Position numbers and translations under genes: made by a program
In this document: positions 44,650 through 54,171 of the stretch, one piece after another
Position numbering within the stretch: the stretch's first letter is position 1
Layout of the letters: each line of letters begins with the position of its first letter
Notes under the pieces: model-generated
Told to the model about the DNA's origin: nothing
What the model saw: only the letters and a program-made list of their open reading frames with translations
The model's database searches: none
Source of the DNA: an uncultured Acetatifactor sp.
Lineage (GTDB): Bacteria; Bacillota; Clostridia; Lachnospirales; Lachnospiraceae
Assembly: GCA_949840885.1 (NCBI GenBank)
Contig: CATKYJ010000006.1
Coordinates: forward strand, 62,001-126,000
Length of the DNA stretch: 64,000 nt
Direction: 5' to 3'

Positions 44650-45888
44650 ATGTATTCATTAGACGAACTGAGAGCCGTAGATCCTGAAATCGCCCAGGCC
44701 ATCGTGGATGAGCAGGCGAGGCAGAACAGCCACATTGAACTGATCGCTTCTGAGAACTGGGTGAGCAAGGCTGTCATGGCAGCCATGGGAAGCCCTTTGA
44801 CCAATAAATATGCGGAGGGGTACCCTGGCAAGAGATATTACGGCGGCTGCGAGTGCGTGGACGTAACCGAGCGGCTTGCAATTGAGCGGGCAAAGGAACT
44901 GTTTGGCTGCGAGTATGCCAATGTACAGCCCCACTCCGGCGCCCAGGCCAACATGGCAGTGCAGTTTGCGGTCTGCACCCCTGGGGATACCATCATGGGT
45001 ATGAATCTGGATCACGGCGGGCACCTGACCCATGGCAGCCCGGTGAACATGTCCGGAAAATACTTCAAAATCGTTCCCTACGGCGTAGACGACAATGGCT
45101 TCATCGACTATGACAGGCTGCGCGAGATCGCGGTGGAGGCCAGGCCGAAGATGATCATTGCCGGCGCTTCCGCTTACGCGCGCACCATTGACTTCAAGAA
45201 ATTCCGTGAGGTGGCGGACGAAGTGGGGGCATTTTTGATGGTGGACATGGCCCATATCGCAGGCCTGGTGGCGGCAGGGCTCCATCCAAGCCCCATCCCT
45301 TACGCGGACGTGACCACCACTACCACCCACAAGACTCTGCGCGGACCCAGGGGCGGACTGATTCTCTCCAGCAATGCGGTGAACGAGAAATATAATTTCA
45401 ATAAAGCCATCTTCCCCGGCACCCAGGGCGGTCCCCTGATGCATGTGATAGCGGCAAAGGCAGTGTGCTTCAAGGAAGCCTTGAGTGCTGAATTTAAGGA
45501 TTACCAGAAGAACATTATCGAAAACGCTCAGGCATTGTGCAAGGGCCTGACGGACAGGGGCGTGAAAATCGTCTCCGGCGGCACGGACAATCATCTGATG
45601 CTGGTGGATTTGACGAATTTCGGCCTCACCGGCAAGGCAGTGGAAAAGCTTCTGGACAGGGCTCACATTACCTGCAATAAGAATACCATCCCCAATGACC
45701 CTCAGTCTCCTTTCGTGACCAGCGGTATACGCCTGGGCACGCCGGCAGTGACTTCCAGAGGGATGAATACGGAAGATATGGACAGAATCGCTCAGGCCAT
45801 CGCGCTGGTGGTGAAAGGCGGCGAGGAACAGATTCCCGCGGCCAGGGAAATCGTGCAGGCGCTGACGGACAAATACCCCCTGGATTAA
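44650..45888 (+). CDS. glyA: Serine hydroxymethyltransferase
   Basis: 412 residues. The PLP enzyme motif [14 protein letters not shown] has the cofactor lysine near 228; other marks are [25 protein letters not shown] and [12 protein letters not shown]. It turns serine and tetrahydrofolate into glycine and methylene-tetrahydrofolate. The ATG at 44650 is 7 nt after GGAGG (44638-44642). It heads a probable operon with hom and ask, tying one-carbon and glycine supply to threonine synthesis. Confidence 0.97.
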   Translation: MYSLDELRAVDPEIAQAIVDEQARQNSHIELIASENWVSKAVMAAMGSPLTNKYAEGYPGKRYYGGCECVDVTERLAIERAKELFGCEYANVQPHSGAQANMAVQFAVCTPGDTIMGMNLDHGGHLTHGSPVNMSGKYFKIVPYGVDDNGFIDYDRLREIAVEARPKMIIAGASAYARTIDFKKFREVADEVGAFLMVDMAHIAGLVAAGLHPSPIPYADVTTTTTHKTLRGPRGGLILSSNAVNEKYNFNKAIFPGTQGGPLMHVIAAKAVCFKEALSAEFKDYQKNIIENAQALCKGLTDRGVKIVSGGTDNHLMLVDLTNFGLTGKAVEKLLDRAHITCNKNTIPNDPQSPFVTSGIRLGTPAVTSRGMNTEDMDRIAQAIALVVKGGEEQIPAAREIVQALTDKYPLD

Positions 45889-45921
45889 GGCTTTGAGAAA
45901 AGCTGAAAAGGAGAAAGAACA

Positions 45922-47130
45922 ATGATAAAAATAGCAGTGCTGGGATACGGGACCGTAGGCAGCGGCGTGGTGGAGCTCATCGAGAGAAACGGCGCACTGC
46001 TTAAGGAGCGGGCCGGGGAGGAAATCGTTATTAAGTACATTCTGGATCTCAGGGATTTTCCGGGGGATCCGTATGAGGATAAGATCATACATGACTACGG
46101 CACGATACTGGAGGATTCACAGATAAGCATCCTCTGTGAGGTCATGGGAGGCGTGGGCGCTGCCTATCGGTTCACAAAGCAGGCGCTAGAGGCCGGAAAG
46201 AGCGTGTGCACTTCCAACAAGGAGCTGGTGGCGAAGCATGGCGCCGAACTTCTGGCCATTGCAGAGCGGATGCACTGCAATTACATGTTCGAGGCAAGCG
46301 TAGCCGGCGGCATCCCCATTATCCGCACCATCAACAGCGTGCTGCTGGCGGACAGGGTGGAGTCTGTCACGGGCATCTTAAACGGCACTACCAATTACAT
46401 TCTGACCAAAATGGAAAAGGAAAATGCGGATTATGGCGAAGTCCTCAGGCAGGCTCAGGAGCTGGGCTATGCGGAGCGAAATCCCGAGGCGGACGTGGAG
46501 GGGCTTGACGCAGGCCGCAAGATAGCGATCCTGGCTGACATGCTCACCGGAAAGAACGTGGATCCGGACAAAATCGCTACTGAGGGAATCTCAAAGATAA
46601 CCACGGCAGACTTTGCCTGTGCCAAAGCGGCAGGCATGACCATAAAGCTTCTGGCCCGGTGCAGTGTCTCCGAGGACGGGAGCGCATGTGTGAGGGTCGC
46701 GCCCTACATGCTTGCGTTGGAGCATCCACTGGGGAGAGTGGATGATGTGTTCAACGGCATACAGGTTACATGCGGCATGCTGGGGGACGCTCTGTTTGGC
46801 GGCAAAGGCGCAGGCAAGCTTCCCACGGCCAGTGCGGTGGCGGCGGACGTGATGGACTGCGCCATGCATCCGGGGAAAACCGTGATGCGTGCATGGTCGG
46901 AAGAGGCGGCTGTGATGGGCGATATGACGGAGATGAAAAGCCGGTTTTTCGTAAGAACGAAAGCTTCAGCGCGTGACGCTGTGCTGGAAGCCTTTGCTGG
47001 AAGCACTCCTGTGACGGCAGAGGGCGCAGAGGATGCAGGTTTCTTTACTCCGGCGATGAGAGAGAGAGAATTTCAGGCCATATGCTCTCAGCTTGGAGAC
47101 GCAGTTCTGAACCGGATTCGTTTATTGTAA
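45922..47130 (+). CDS. hom: Homoserine dehydrogenase
   Basis: 402 residues. NAD(P)-binding loop GYGTVGSGVVELIE at the start, the substrate region FEASVAGGIPIIRTI and LNGTTNYILTKM, and KNPEADVEGLDAGRKIAIL-like active site (AERNPEADVEGLDAG). The C-terminal 60 residues resemble an ACT domain, a likely site of threonine feedback. It reduces aspartate semialdehyde to homoserine. The gap to glyA is 33 nt. Confidence 0.96.
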   Translation: MIKIAVLGYGTVGSGVVELIERNGALLKERAGEEIVIKYILDLRDFPGDPYEDKIIHDYGTILEDSQISILCEVMGGVGAAYRFTKQALEAGKSVCTSNKELVAKHGAELLAIAERMHCNYMFEASVAGGIPIIRTINSVLLADRVESVTGILNGTTNYILTKMEKENADYGEVLRQAQELGYAERNPEADVEGLDAGRKIAILADMLTGKNVDPDKIATEGISKITTADFACAKAAGMTIKLLARCSVSEDGSACVRVAPYMLALEHPLGRVDDVFNGIQVTCGMLGDALFGGKGAGKLPTASAVAADVMDCAMHPGKTVMRAWSEEAAVMGDMTEMKSRFFVRTKASARDAVLEAFAGSTPVTAEGAEDAGFFTPAMREREFQAICSQLGDAVLNRIRLL

Positions 47131-47206
47131 GGATTTGGGGAAAGCATGGCGGGCAGGCGATAAATCTGACCGTTTAGTAAGTATAGACAGCAAGGAGCAG
47201 AGGAAT

Positions 47207-48526
47207 ATGTCTAAGGTAGTGAAATTTGGTGGAAGCTCTCTGGCAAGCGCAGAGCAGTTTTGCAAGGTGGGAGACATCATCCGCAGCGATGCAGACAGGA
47301 GATATGTAGTGCCCTCCGCGCCGGGGAAGCGGTTCAAAAAGGACAGCAAGGTGACGGATATGCTCTATGCCTGCTATGACTTGGCGGAGGCGGGCAGGAA
47401 TTTCAGGGAGGAGCTGTCGGCCATCAGATCCAGGTACCAGGAGATTATCGATGGCCTGGAGATGGACTTAAGCCTGGACGGAGAGTTCGAGACCATAGAG
47501 AAGAATTTCGAGGCCAAAGCCGGCAGGGACTATGCCGCGTCCCGTGGCGAATATTTGAACGGCATCATCATGGCGGCTTATCTGGAGTTTGAGTTCGTGG
47601 ACGCGGCAGAGGTCATCCTGTTCGATGGGGAGGGGAACTTTGACGCAGAGACAACCAACCGGACTCTGGCGGAGAGGCTTGCGGGCAGCAGGTACGCGGT
47701 AATCCCCGGATTTTACGGGGCAAGGCCGGACGGCGCCATCAAGACGTTCTCCAGGGGAGGGTCGGATATCACCGGCTCCATTGTGGCAAAGGCAGTGCAA
47801 GCGGATGTGTACGAGAACTGGACGGATGTGTCAGGCTTTCTGGTGGCGGATCCGGGAATCATCGACAATCCCAAGGGAATCGATGTGATTACATACAGGG
47901 AACTGCGGGAGCTTTCCTATATGGGAGCCGGAGTCCTGCACGAGGAGTCTATCTTCCCGGTGCGGCAGGAAAATATCCCTATCAACATCCGCAACACCAA
48001 TTCCCCTCAGGATTCCGGCACATGGATCGTGGGCAGCACCTGCCAGAAATCAAAGTATGTCATCACGGGCATTGCCGGAAAGAAAGGATTTTGCTGCATC
48101 AATATCGAGAAAGACAAGATGAACTCCGAGGTAGGCTTTGGCAGGAAAGTGCTTCAGGCCTTTGAGGAGAGCGAGATTTCCTTTGAGCATGTGCCCTCCG
48201 GAATCGACACCATGACGGTTTTCGCGCATCAGGACGAGTTCATGCATAAGGAACAGAAAGTGGTGGCCAGCATCTACCGCCTGGCGAAGCCGGACTCCAT
48301 CGAGATAGAGTCGGATCTGGCGCTGATAGCAGTGGTGGGCCGGGGCATGAAATCTACCAGGGGAACGGCCGGCCGGATCTTTTCCGCCCTTTCCCACGCC
48401 AATGTAAATGTGAAGATGATCGACCAGGGATCCTCTGAGTTGAATATCATAATCGGCGTGACCAATGATGATTTTGAGACGGCTATTAAGGCAATCTATG
48501 ATATTTTTGTGTTGACTAATTTATGA
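47207..48526 (+). CDS. Aspartokinase
   Basis: 439 residues. It begins KVVKFGGSSLASAEQF (the aspartokinase KFGGSS motif) and has the catalytic SRGGSDITGSIVAKA region near 208. The C-terminal 130 residues hold two ACT domains (FCCINIEKDKMNSEVGFGRK, then LALIAVVGRGMKSTRGTAGR) for amino acid feedback. It is the monofunctional thrA-like type. The longer open frame upstream is not used: the ATG at 47207 follows GGAGCAGAGGA. It is the last gene of the glyA-hom-ask group. Confidence 0.95.
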   Translation: MSKVVKFGGSSLASAEQFCKVGDIIRSDADRRYVVPSAPGKRFKKDSKVTDMLYACYDLAEAGRNFREELSAIRSRYQEIIDGLEMDLSLDGEFETIEKNFEAKAGRDYAASRGEYLNGIIMAAYLEFEFVDAAEVILFDGEGNFDAETTNRTLAERLAGSRYAVIPGFYGARPDGAIKTFSRGGSDITGSIVAKAVQADVYENWTDVSGFLVADPGIIDNPKGIDVITYRELRELSYMGAGVLHEESIFPVRQENIPINIRNTNSPQDSGTWIVGSTCQKSKYVITGIAGKKGFCCINIEKDKMNSEVGFGRKVLQAFEESEISFEHVPSGIDTMTVFAHQDEFMHKEQKVVASIYRLAKPDSIEIESDLALIAVVGRGMKSTRGTAGRIFSALSHANVNVKMIDQGSSELNIIIGVTNDDFETAIKAIYDIFVLTNL

Positions 48527-48571
48527 TTTTTATCGGTTTTGTAGAAAAAAATGGAAAATTGCTACAATGTG

Positions 48572-48600
48572 TTGACAGATGGGAGCGGAGACAATATAAT
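48572..48600 (+). promoter_or_regulatory. Full-consensus promoter of the GH3 gene
   Basis: TTGACA (48572-48577), exactly 17 nt, TATAAT (48595-48600). The leader is about 215 nt and holds a stem AAGGAAATG/CATTTCCTT (48700-48727). Confidence 0.8.
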
Positions 48601-48780
48601 AAAAATGTCATCCTTCCATTGATGTACAGAAGAATCAAAATGCGGAAGTCTTTTATTTGCGAAAGAAACGAAATACAGAGGATGAAGTGGAAGAAAGCGA
48701 AGGAAATGGACGAAAGTTCATTTCCTTTCCTAATGTATGACCATATGACCAAACGACAGCGTACATAATTCAGGACATTG

Positions 48781-48819
48781 CAGATTTGTAAGTAAGATTA
48801 CAGATTTGTATGGAGATTA
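48781..48819 (+). repeat. 20-bp direct repeat before the GH3 start
   Basis: CAGATTTGTA at 48781 and 48801, each followed by a GATTA-containing part, then CAGAT once more at 48820. The repeat runs into the ribosome binding site. Confidence 0.7.
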
Positions 48820-48822
48820 CAG

Positions 48823-50160
48823 ATGGATAATAGAGAACAGCAGGAAAGACGGGAAGCGAGGAGAAAAAGGAGGCTTAAAAACCAGGTCATTGTGTATATT
48901 GTGTTCCTGATCCTGCTCCTGGTACTGGGAACCGGAATCGGATACGGAGTTTTTGCTCTGACGAAGAGCAGAGAGGCCGCGGAGGAAAAGGAACAGGACA
49001 GGCAGGAGCTGATCGAGGAGATGTTGGTCACGGAGGAAAGCATCCCGTCCGTAGAACCTACCCCCACCCCGGAGCCTGAGGTGACGGAGCCGGAAGTAGT
49101 GGAGCCTACCCGGGAGGAAAAGCTGGAGGCCTATGTGGACGAGCGGATTGCGCAGATGCCCCTGGAGGACAAGGTGGCAGGGCTGTTCGTGGTGGCGCCC
49201 GAGGCCATCACCGGGGTCAGTGCCTGCGTGCGGGCCGGGGACAGTACAAAAGGGGCGCTGGAGGCAAATCCTGTAGGAGGATTGGTTTATTTCAGCAAAA
49301 ATATACAGTCAAAAGAGCAGCTGACGGAAATGCTTTCGAATACAGCCCAGTATGCCCGATATCCCCTCTTTATGGCCGTGGACGAAGAGGGCGGGAGCGC
49401 AGTATCCAGGATAGGCTCCTCCATCGGCCCTAAGGTGGACAGCGCAGGGGACATCGGAGCCACCGGGGATCCCCAGAATGCCTATCAGGCAGGAGCCGCC
49501 ATAGGGAGCGCCATGTGGGAACTGGGCTTCAATGTGGACTTTGCCCCGGTGGCCGACCTGGCCAATGTGGAGGGCAGCATCATGCAGGGCCGCTCCTACG
49601 GCTCCGATGCGTCCGCAGTGTCCGGTTTCGTTACTTCTATGGTAAATGGGCTTCAGGAACAGAAAGTGTCCGCTTGCCTGAAGCATTTTCCCGGGATAGG
49701 AAGCACTACGGAGGATACCCATGACGGAATGGTGTCCTCGGACAGGACAAGGGAGCAGTTTCTGGCCGAGGAACTGGCTGTTTTCCAGGCGGGAATAGAT
49801 GCCGGTGCAGACTTCGTGATGGTCAGCCATATGGGGGCGCCGGCGCTGACCGGCAACAACGACCCGGCCATTTTTTCCAGAGAACTGGTGACGAACATTC
49901 TGCGGGAGCAGATGGGCTTTCAGGGAGTCGTCATCACGGATGCGCTGGATATGTCGGCCATCTCGGCTTACTATGCCGCGGACGAGGCTTCCATCATGGC
50001 AGTCCTAGCGGGATGCGACATGCTTTTGATGCCGGAGGATTACGAAAAAGCGTATACGGGGGTGCTGGAGGCCGTCCGAAACGGGAACATTGACGAGGAG
50101 AGGATCAACGACTCCTTAAGACGCATTTACCGTATCAAATATGCGGACATGGTAGAGTAG
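48823..50160 (+). CDS. Membrane-anchored GH3 beta-N-acetylhexosaminidase-like enzyme
   Basis: 445 residues. A basic N-terminus (RREARRKRRLKNQ), one membrane helix (about 22-45), an acidic/Pro stalk (SVEPTPTPEPEVTEPEVVEP) and a GH3 domain (about 100-445). It has the NagZ-type signature KHFPGIGSTTEDTHDG near 287-302, with His/Asp as acid/base, and the nucleophile Asp near 374 (VITDALDMSAI). Such enzymes remove N-acetylglucosamine from peptidoglycan or glycans. The membrane anchor places it outside the cell, unlike cytoplasmic NagZ. GGAG lies before the ATG. Confidence 0.93.
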   Translation: MDNREQQERREARRKRRLKNQVIVYIVFLILLLVLGTGIGYGVFALTKSREAAEEKEQDRQELIEEMLVTEESIPSVEPTPTPEPEVTEPEVVEPTREEKLEAYVDERIAQMPLEDKVAGLFVVAPEAITGVSACVRAGDSTKGALEANPVGGLVYFSKNIQSKEQLTEMLSNTAQYARYPLFMAVDEEGGSAVSRIGSSIGPKVDSAGDIGATGDPQNAYQAGAAIGSAMWELGFNVDFAPVADLANVEGSIMQGRSYGSDASAVSGFVTSMVNGLQEQKVSACLKHFPGIGSTTEDTHDGMVSSDRTREQFLAEELAVFQAGIDAGADFVMVSHMGAPALTGNNDPAIFSRELVTNILREQMGFQGVVITDALDMSAISAYYAADEASIMAVLAGCDMLLMPEDYEKAYTGVLEAVRNGNIDEERINDSLRRIYRIKYADMVE

Positions 50161-50170
50161 GGCCATATTG

Positions 50171-50203
50171 TGGGAAGCAAGTTCGCGAATCCTGTAATCA
50201 AAG
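50171..50203 (+). repeat. Dispersed hairpin repeat, copy A (partial)
   Basis: GGAAGCAAGT followed at once by TCGCGAATCCTGTAAT. Copy B (54064) has the same two blocks split by 26 nt. No promoter or gene was seen in 50161-50295 otherwise. Confidence 0.6.
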
Positions 50204-50309
50204 GGCTGTTCTTGGCATGGAGCTGCCGGATGGGCATATGGGAGAAAAAAGGCTGCGGCTATGACATACAGGGACAGGCGCTGCCCTGTAAGGCTGGAGG
50301 TAATAAGTT

Positions 50310-51038
50310 TTGGAAGAAAAGGAAATTTCGCAGGCCGTTATCGGACGCCTGCCCAGATATTTCCGCTATCTGGGAGAATTAAAGGATGAGGGAGTGGAGC
50401 GGATATCTTCCCAGGATCTGAGCGCGCTGATGAAAGTGACTGCGTCTCAGATCAGGCAGGACTTCAACAATTTCGGGGGCTTTGGCCAGCAGGGTTATGG
50501 CTACAATGTGGAGTATCTCTATGAGGCCATCGGCAAGATATTGGGACTGGACAAACAGCATAAATTCGTTATCATCGGTGCAGGGAATCTGGGGCGCGCC
50601 CTGGGCAATTACCTGAATTTCGAGAGGCGGGGTTTCATCTTCCGCGGCATGTTCGACCAGAATCCGAATCTGGTGGGAGACAGGGTTCGGGGTGTCAGCG
50701 TCATGCCCATGGAGGAACTGGAGCGCTTCATTCAGGACAACGACATCGACATCGCGGTGCTGACTATCCCAAAGACCAGCGCGGTGCCGGTGGCGGAGAG
50801 GCTGGCCAGGACAGACATCCGCGCTATCTGGAATTTCGCCCATGTGGATCTGAATCTGCCTGAGCGGATCCAGGTGGAGAATGTCCACCTCTCCGACAGC
50901 CTTATGAAACTGTCCTACAACATCAGCAGGTATCAAATGGAATGCGTTTCATCCATAGAGGAAGCGCATTTTATACAAGAACATTTTGCGGAAGAAAAGC
51001 AATCCATGGAAGAAGAGCAGGAAGAAAGCAGGGAATGA
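50310..51038 (+). CDS. rex: Redox-sensing transcriptional repressor Rex
   Basis: 242 residues. N-terminal winged helix (AVIGRLPRYFRYLGEL, MKVTASQIRQDFNNFGGFGQ) and a C-terminal Rossmann domain with the NADH-binding VIIGAGNLGRALGNYLNFE. Rex senses the NADH/NAD ratio and represses fermentation and respiration genes. The start is TTG at 50310, 9 nt after GGAGG (50296-50300). The 150 nt before it hold a copy of the dispersed repeat. Confidence 0.96.
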   Translation: MEEKEISQAVIGRLPRYFRYLGELKDEGVERISSQDLSALMKVTASQIRQDFNNFGGFGQQGYGYNVEYLYEAIGKILGLDKQHKFVIIGAGNLGRALGNYLNFERRGFIFRGMFDQNPNLVGDRVRGVSVMPMEELERFIQDNDIDIAVLTIPKTSAVPVAERLARTDIRAIWNFAHVDLNLPERIQVENVHLSDSLMKLSYNISRYQMECVSSIEEAHFIQEHFAEEKQSMEEEQEESRE

Positions 51039-51062
51039 AGTTCGGGAGGTACATACGGGGCT

Positions 51063-51692
51063 ATGAAATATGGAGAGGATGAAAGCAGGCGTGCGGTTTT
51101 TGAGCAGGCGTTAAAAGGAAAGCGGATACCGATTCTGACCTTGGACAATAAGTGGTACCAGCTTCTGAATGAGGAGGCCAGAGAGGGCGTGGCCGGCCTG
51201 GAGGAGGAGTTGAATACCCTTTTGAAAAGGCAGGGCAAGCTGAACAATGAAGTAAAGGACATCAAGCGGCTGAAGAAGCGCCTGATGGAGGAGATCGTTT
51301 CCATGATGGGGGACGGCGAGGAGGAGACAGATTCCGACAGTGCTCAGAAATCCGAGCAGAACAGGCGCCTGGTGGAAGAGTGCAATGAAAAGCTGGAGGG
51401 TCTCCAGGATCAGCTGCTGGAACTGCCGGAGGAGATCGAACATGTGAATTTCAACCTGATGCTGGCCACCATGGATCAGTGCTACGGCATGATGGCGGAG
51501 AATAATAAAAATGTTCAGGATATAGAAGAATGGGTATCGGAAATCCGTGTAGAATTAAAGAAGAAGCTGGTGAGAAAGCAGGAGATGGAGCGGCACAGCC
51601 ATGCCATCTATAATTATATGCATGATGTATTCGGGGCTGAGGTGGTGGACATCTTTGACATGCACCATGACCCGGAAGGACAGGAGATGTAA
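51063..51692 (+). CDS. Hypothetical coiled-coil protein
   Basis: 209 residues, not in a family I know. N-terminal KGKRIPILTLDNKWYQLLNE, then a coiled coil (about 45-85), an acidic loop, a second long coiled coil (about 95-180), and a C-terminal HAIYNYMHDVFGAEVVDIFD. No membrane helix. It lies 24 nt after rex and before nnrDE, so it is likely in the same transcript. It may be a scaffold or cell-cycle factor; this is a guess. Confidence 0.75.
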   Translation: MKYGEDESRRAVFEQALKGKRIPILTLDNKWYQLLNEEAREGVAGLEEELNTLLKRQGKLNNEVKDIKRLKKRLMEEIVSMMGDGEEETDSDSAQKSEQNRRLVEECNEKLEGLQDQLLELPEEIEHVNFNLMLATMDQCYGMMAENNKNVQDIEEWVSEIRVELKKKLVRKQEMERHSHAIYNYMHDVFGAEVVDIFDMHHDPEGQEM

Positions 51693-51774
51693 CCAAAGAT
51701 AAGGGTTTTTGATTAGAACGGACTGATTGCGGGAAAGAGAAGCAACAGTCTGTTTTGCTGCGGGGAGGTGTGGG

Positions 51775-53298
51775 ATGAGATATCTGGTGTCGGCGTCTGA
51801 GATGCGGGAGTATGACCGCAACACAATAGAAAGGATAGGGATACCAGCGTGTGTCCTGATGGAGCGGGCCGCGCTGGCTGCCGTAGAGCTGATAGAGAAG
51901 CGATGCGGGGGGACAGGCATAGCGAGTACGGTGCTGGTCATGGCCGGAACGGGCAACAACGGAGGAGACGGACTGGCGGCAGCCAGGATCCTCAGCGAGA
52001 GGGGTTATCCGGTGGAGGTCTGGACAGTGGGGGACAGGGGAAAAGCCAGCGCACAGTGGAAGCAGCAGATGGAGATCCTGAAAAATTATCCGGTGGAATG
52101 CACGGACATGCCAAGGCAGCGGGCCTATGGGGTGCTGGTAGATGCCCTGTTTGGCCTGGGGCTGTCCAGGGCAGTGGAGGGCGCGTACGCGGATGCACTG
52201 GACAGGTACAATAATCTGGCTGGCTGGCGGCTGGCCCTGGATCTGCCCAGCGGAATTCACACGGACTCGGGAGAGGTGCTGGGGCGGGCCGCCAGGGCGG
52301 ATGCCACTGTCACCTTTGGCTTCTGCAAGAGGGGGCTTGTGCTCTATCCGGGCTGCGAATACGCCGGGGAGGTAAAGGTGGCGGACATCGGCATTTCCGA
52401 GAGAGGTTTTTTTGGCAGAAAGCCGGAAATGTATGCCTATGACGAAAGCCTGCAGGAACTCCTGCCAAAGCGGGACGGCGGAGGGAACAAGGGTACTTTC
52501 GGAAAGGTACTCATGGTTGCGGGAAGCGTAAATATGGCCGGGGCTGCCCTGCTGGCTGCCAGAGCCTGCTACCGGGCCGGGGCGGGAATGGTGAAAGTCA
52601 TCACCCCGCCGGAGAACAGGGGCATCCTGCAGCAGAGCGTCCCGGAGGCGCTTTTGGGGACTTATGAGGATCTGGAAGCAGGCATGGAATGGGCGGATGT
52701 TTATGCCATCGGCCCGGGGCTTGGTCAGGGCAGGGAGGCGGCTGAGAGCTTGCGGCGGCTAATCCGCCAGGGCGGGAAGCCATTGCTCTTGGATGCGGAC
52801 GCGCTTAATCTTCTGGCGCGCGACCGCCAGGCACGCGTTTCTTTGGCGGCACAGGGAAAAGAGGGGCGCGTTATTGTGCTGACGCCCCATGTGGGAGAGC
52901 TGGCAAGGCTTCTGGGATGCTCCATTGCCGAGTGCAAGGCGGATCTGCCTGCAGCCGGCAGGACGTTTGCGGCTGCGCTCAATGCGGTGGTGGCGGCAAA
53001 GGATGCCAGGACTTTCACTTGCGCCCCGGGGAGAGACATCTGCGTGAACTTAAGCGGAAACAGCGGCATGGCCACGGCGGGAAGCGGCGATGTGCTGACC
53101 GGAATCATTGCGGCGCTACTGGCTCAGGGGATGGAGGGGTTCGAAGCCGCGGCCGTGGGCGTCTATGTCCATGGGAAAGCGGGAGACGAGGTGACGGCCC
53201 GGCTGGGGGCACATGCCTGCATGGCAGGCGACATTGCCCGGATGGCTGCCTGTATCATTCGGGAGAGGGAAGCGGGCTGCAGCGGGGAGTGGCAGTAA
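51775..53298 (+). CDS. nnr: Bifunctional NAD(P)H-hydrate epimerase/dehydratase
   Basis: 507 residues. N-terminal epimerase YjeF_N (1-215; MAGTGNNGGDGLAAARILSE) and C-terminal ADP-dependent dehydratase (225-505; GNKGTFGKVLMVAGSVNMAG, LLDADALNLLA, NSGMATAGSGDVLTGIIAAL). It repairs the hydrated forms of NADH and NADPH. The ATG at 51775 follows GGGGAGG. It shares the region with rex, which senses NADH, so redox cofactor upkeep and sensing sit together. Confidence 0.95.
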   Translation: MRYLVSASEMREYDRNTIERIGIPACVLMERAALAAVELIEKRCGGTGIASTVLVMAGTGNNGGDGLAAARILSERGYPVEVWTVGDRGKASAQWKQQMEILKNYPVECTDMPRQRAYGVLVDALFGLGLSRAVEGAYADALDRYNNLAGWRLALDLPSGIHTDSGEVLGRAARADATVTFGFCKRGLVLYPGCEYAGEVKVADIGISERGFFGRKPEMYAYDESLQELLPKRDGGGNKGTFGKVLMVAGSVNMAGAALLAARACYRAGAGMVKVITPPENRGILQQSVPEALLGTYEDLEAGMEWADVYAIGPGLGQGREAAESLRRLIRQGGKPLLLDADALNLLARDRQARVSLAAQGKEGRVIVLTPHVGELARLLGCSIAECKADLPAAGRTFAAALNAVVAAKDARTFTCAPGRDICVNLSGNSGMATAGSGDVLTGIIAALLAQGMEGFEAAAVGVYVHGKAGDEVTARLGAHACMAGDIARMAACIIREREAGCSGEWQ

Positions 53299-53583
53299 AT
53301 TTTGCCGGTGTGCAGTATATACTCACATTAGACAAAGTTTGCCATCGGTTTATAGCATCTGACGCTTGTGAGTCAGGTGAATTGGCAAATGCCGGCGACT
53401 GTCAGTAAAAAAGCCGGTGGCAGGATGGAAACTTTCAGGCAGTTCCACCATATGATAAAAGGGGATCTTTCAATCCTTTGAATAGTCCGCCAGAATATGG
53501 CAATACTATCCTACAAATAGCATCATTAGCACTGATTTCTGCCCGGTTTCACCATAAGGGGCAGAGGTGGATTTGGAGGAAGA

Positions 53584-53925
53584 ATGAGAAGAGGAGATGT
53601 ATATTACGCGGACTTAAGGCCGGTTATCGGTTCGGAGCAGGGAGGCATCAGGCCTGTCCTGATCGTCCAGAACGATGTGGGAAACAGGCACAGCCCCACG
53701 GTCATCTGCGCCGCGATCACCTCTAAGATGAATAAGGCGAAGCTGCCTACGCATATCGAACTGAACGCCGCTTTGTACGACATGGATAAGGATTCCGTGG
53801 TGCTGCTGGAGCAGTTGCGCACCATAGACAAAAAGCGCCTTAAGGACAAGGTATGCCATTTGGATGGGGAAATTATGCGGAGAGTGGACAGGGCCCTGAT
53901 GGTCAGCCTGGAGCTGGATACATAG
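53584..53925 (+). CDS. MazF/PemK-type endoribonuclease toxin, no antitoxin gene seen
   Basis: 113 residues. The EndoA/MazF fold is clear: [56 protein letters not shown] and [15 protein letters not shown]. Such enzymes cut mRNA at short sites. In Bacillus, the antitoxin gene precedes it; here the 285 nt upstream (53299-53583) hold no convincing antitoxin frame, so this is an orphan toxin or its antitoxin is elsewhere. GGAGGA lies before the ATG. Confidence 0.92.
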   Translation: MRRGDVYYADLRPVIGSEQGGIRPVLIVQNDVGNRHSPTVICAAITSKMNKAKLPTHIELNAALYDMDKDSVVLLEQLRTIDKKRLKDKVCHLDGEIMRRVDRALMVSLELDT

Positions 53926-53942
53926 AGACAGGCCGAAGGCAC

Positions 53943-54011
53943 CCCGGTTCTTGACGAACGCAGGCAATTCTAGACGGATTGCAACCCGGTTCTTGACGAA
54001 CGCAAGCAATT
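53943..54011 (+). repeat. 42-bp-spaced direct repeat
   Basis: CCCGGTTCTTGACGAACGCA begins copies at 53943 and 53985; each goes on (G/A)GCAATT, 26 of 27 bases the same. The second copy runs into AGCAATT/AATTGCT (54005-54025). Confidence 0.8.
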
Positions 54012-54024
54012 TGTCAAGAATTGC

Positions 54025-54053
54025 TGGACAAATGGTATATTATAGCTTACAAT
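54025..54053 (+). promoter_or_regulatory. Promoter of the CNNM/CBS gene
   Basis: -35 TGGACA (54025-54030), 17-nt spacer, -10 TACAAT (54048-54053). The hairpin repeat copy B begins about 5 nt after the predicted start. Confidence 0.55.
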
Positions 54054-54063
54054 ACTGTATTAA

Positions 54064-54128
54064 TAGGAAGCAAGTACGGCTTTCTATGAAAGAACCGCTT
54101 TGCGAATCCTGTAATATTTGATTACAGG
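54064..54128 (+). repeat. Dispersed hairpin repeat, copy B (full)
   Basis: TAGGAAGC (54064-54071) pairs with GCTTTCTA (54079-54086); a second stem CCTGTAAT (54108-54115) pairs with ATTACAGG (54121-54128). Both stems lie in the leader of the next gene. Confidence 0.7.
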
Positions 54129-54171
54129 AAAATACCACGGTAAGAAAACGAGTTTGGAGGAAAGGATTAAA

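Noticed and set aside
44659..46092. 477-codon minus-strand frame over glyA and hom
   Set aside because: It spans two well-conserved genes on the other strand, so it is a shadow of GC-rich codons.
48523..48768. 81-codon frame after the aspartokinase gene
   Set aside because: It has no ribosome site, crosses a full-consensus promoter, and its residues are AT-driven.
53478..53726. Frame overlapping the MazF gene start as a possible antitoxin
   Set aside because: It reads through the toxin gene in another frame, has no ribosome site and shows no antitoxin-like pattern.
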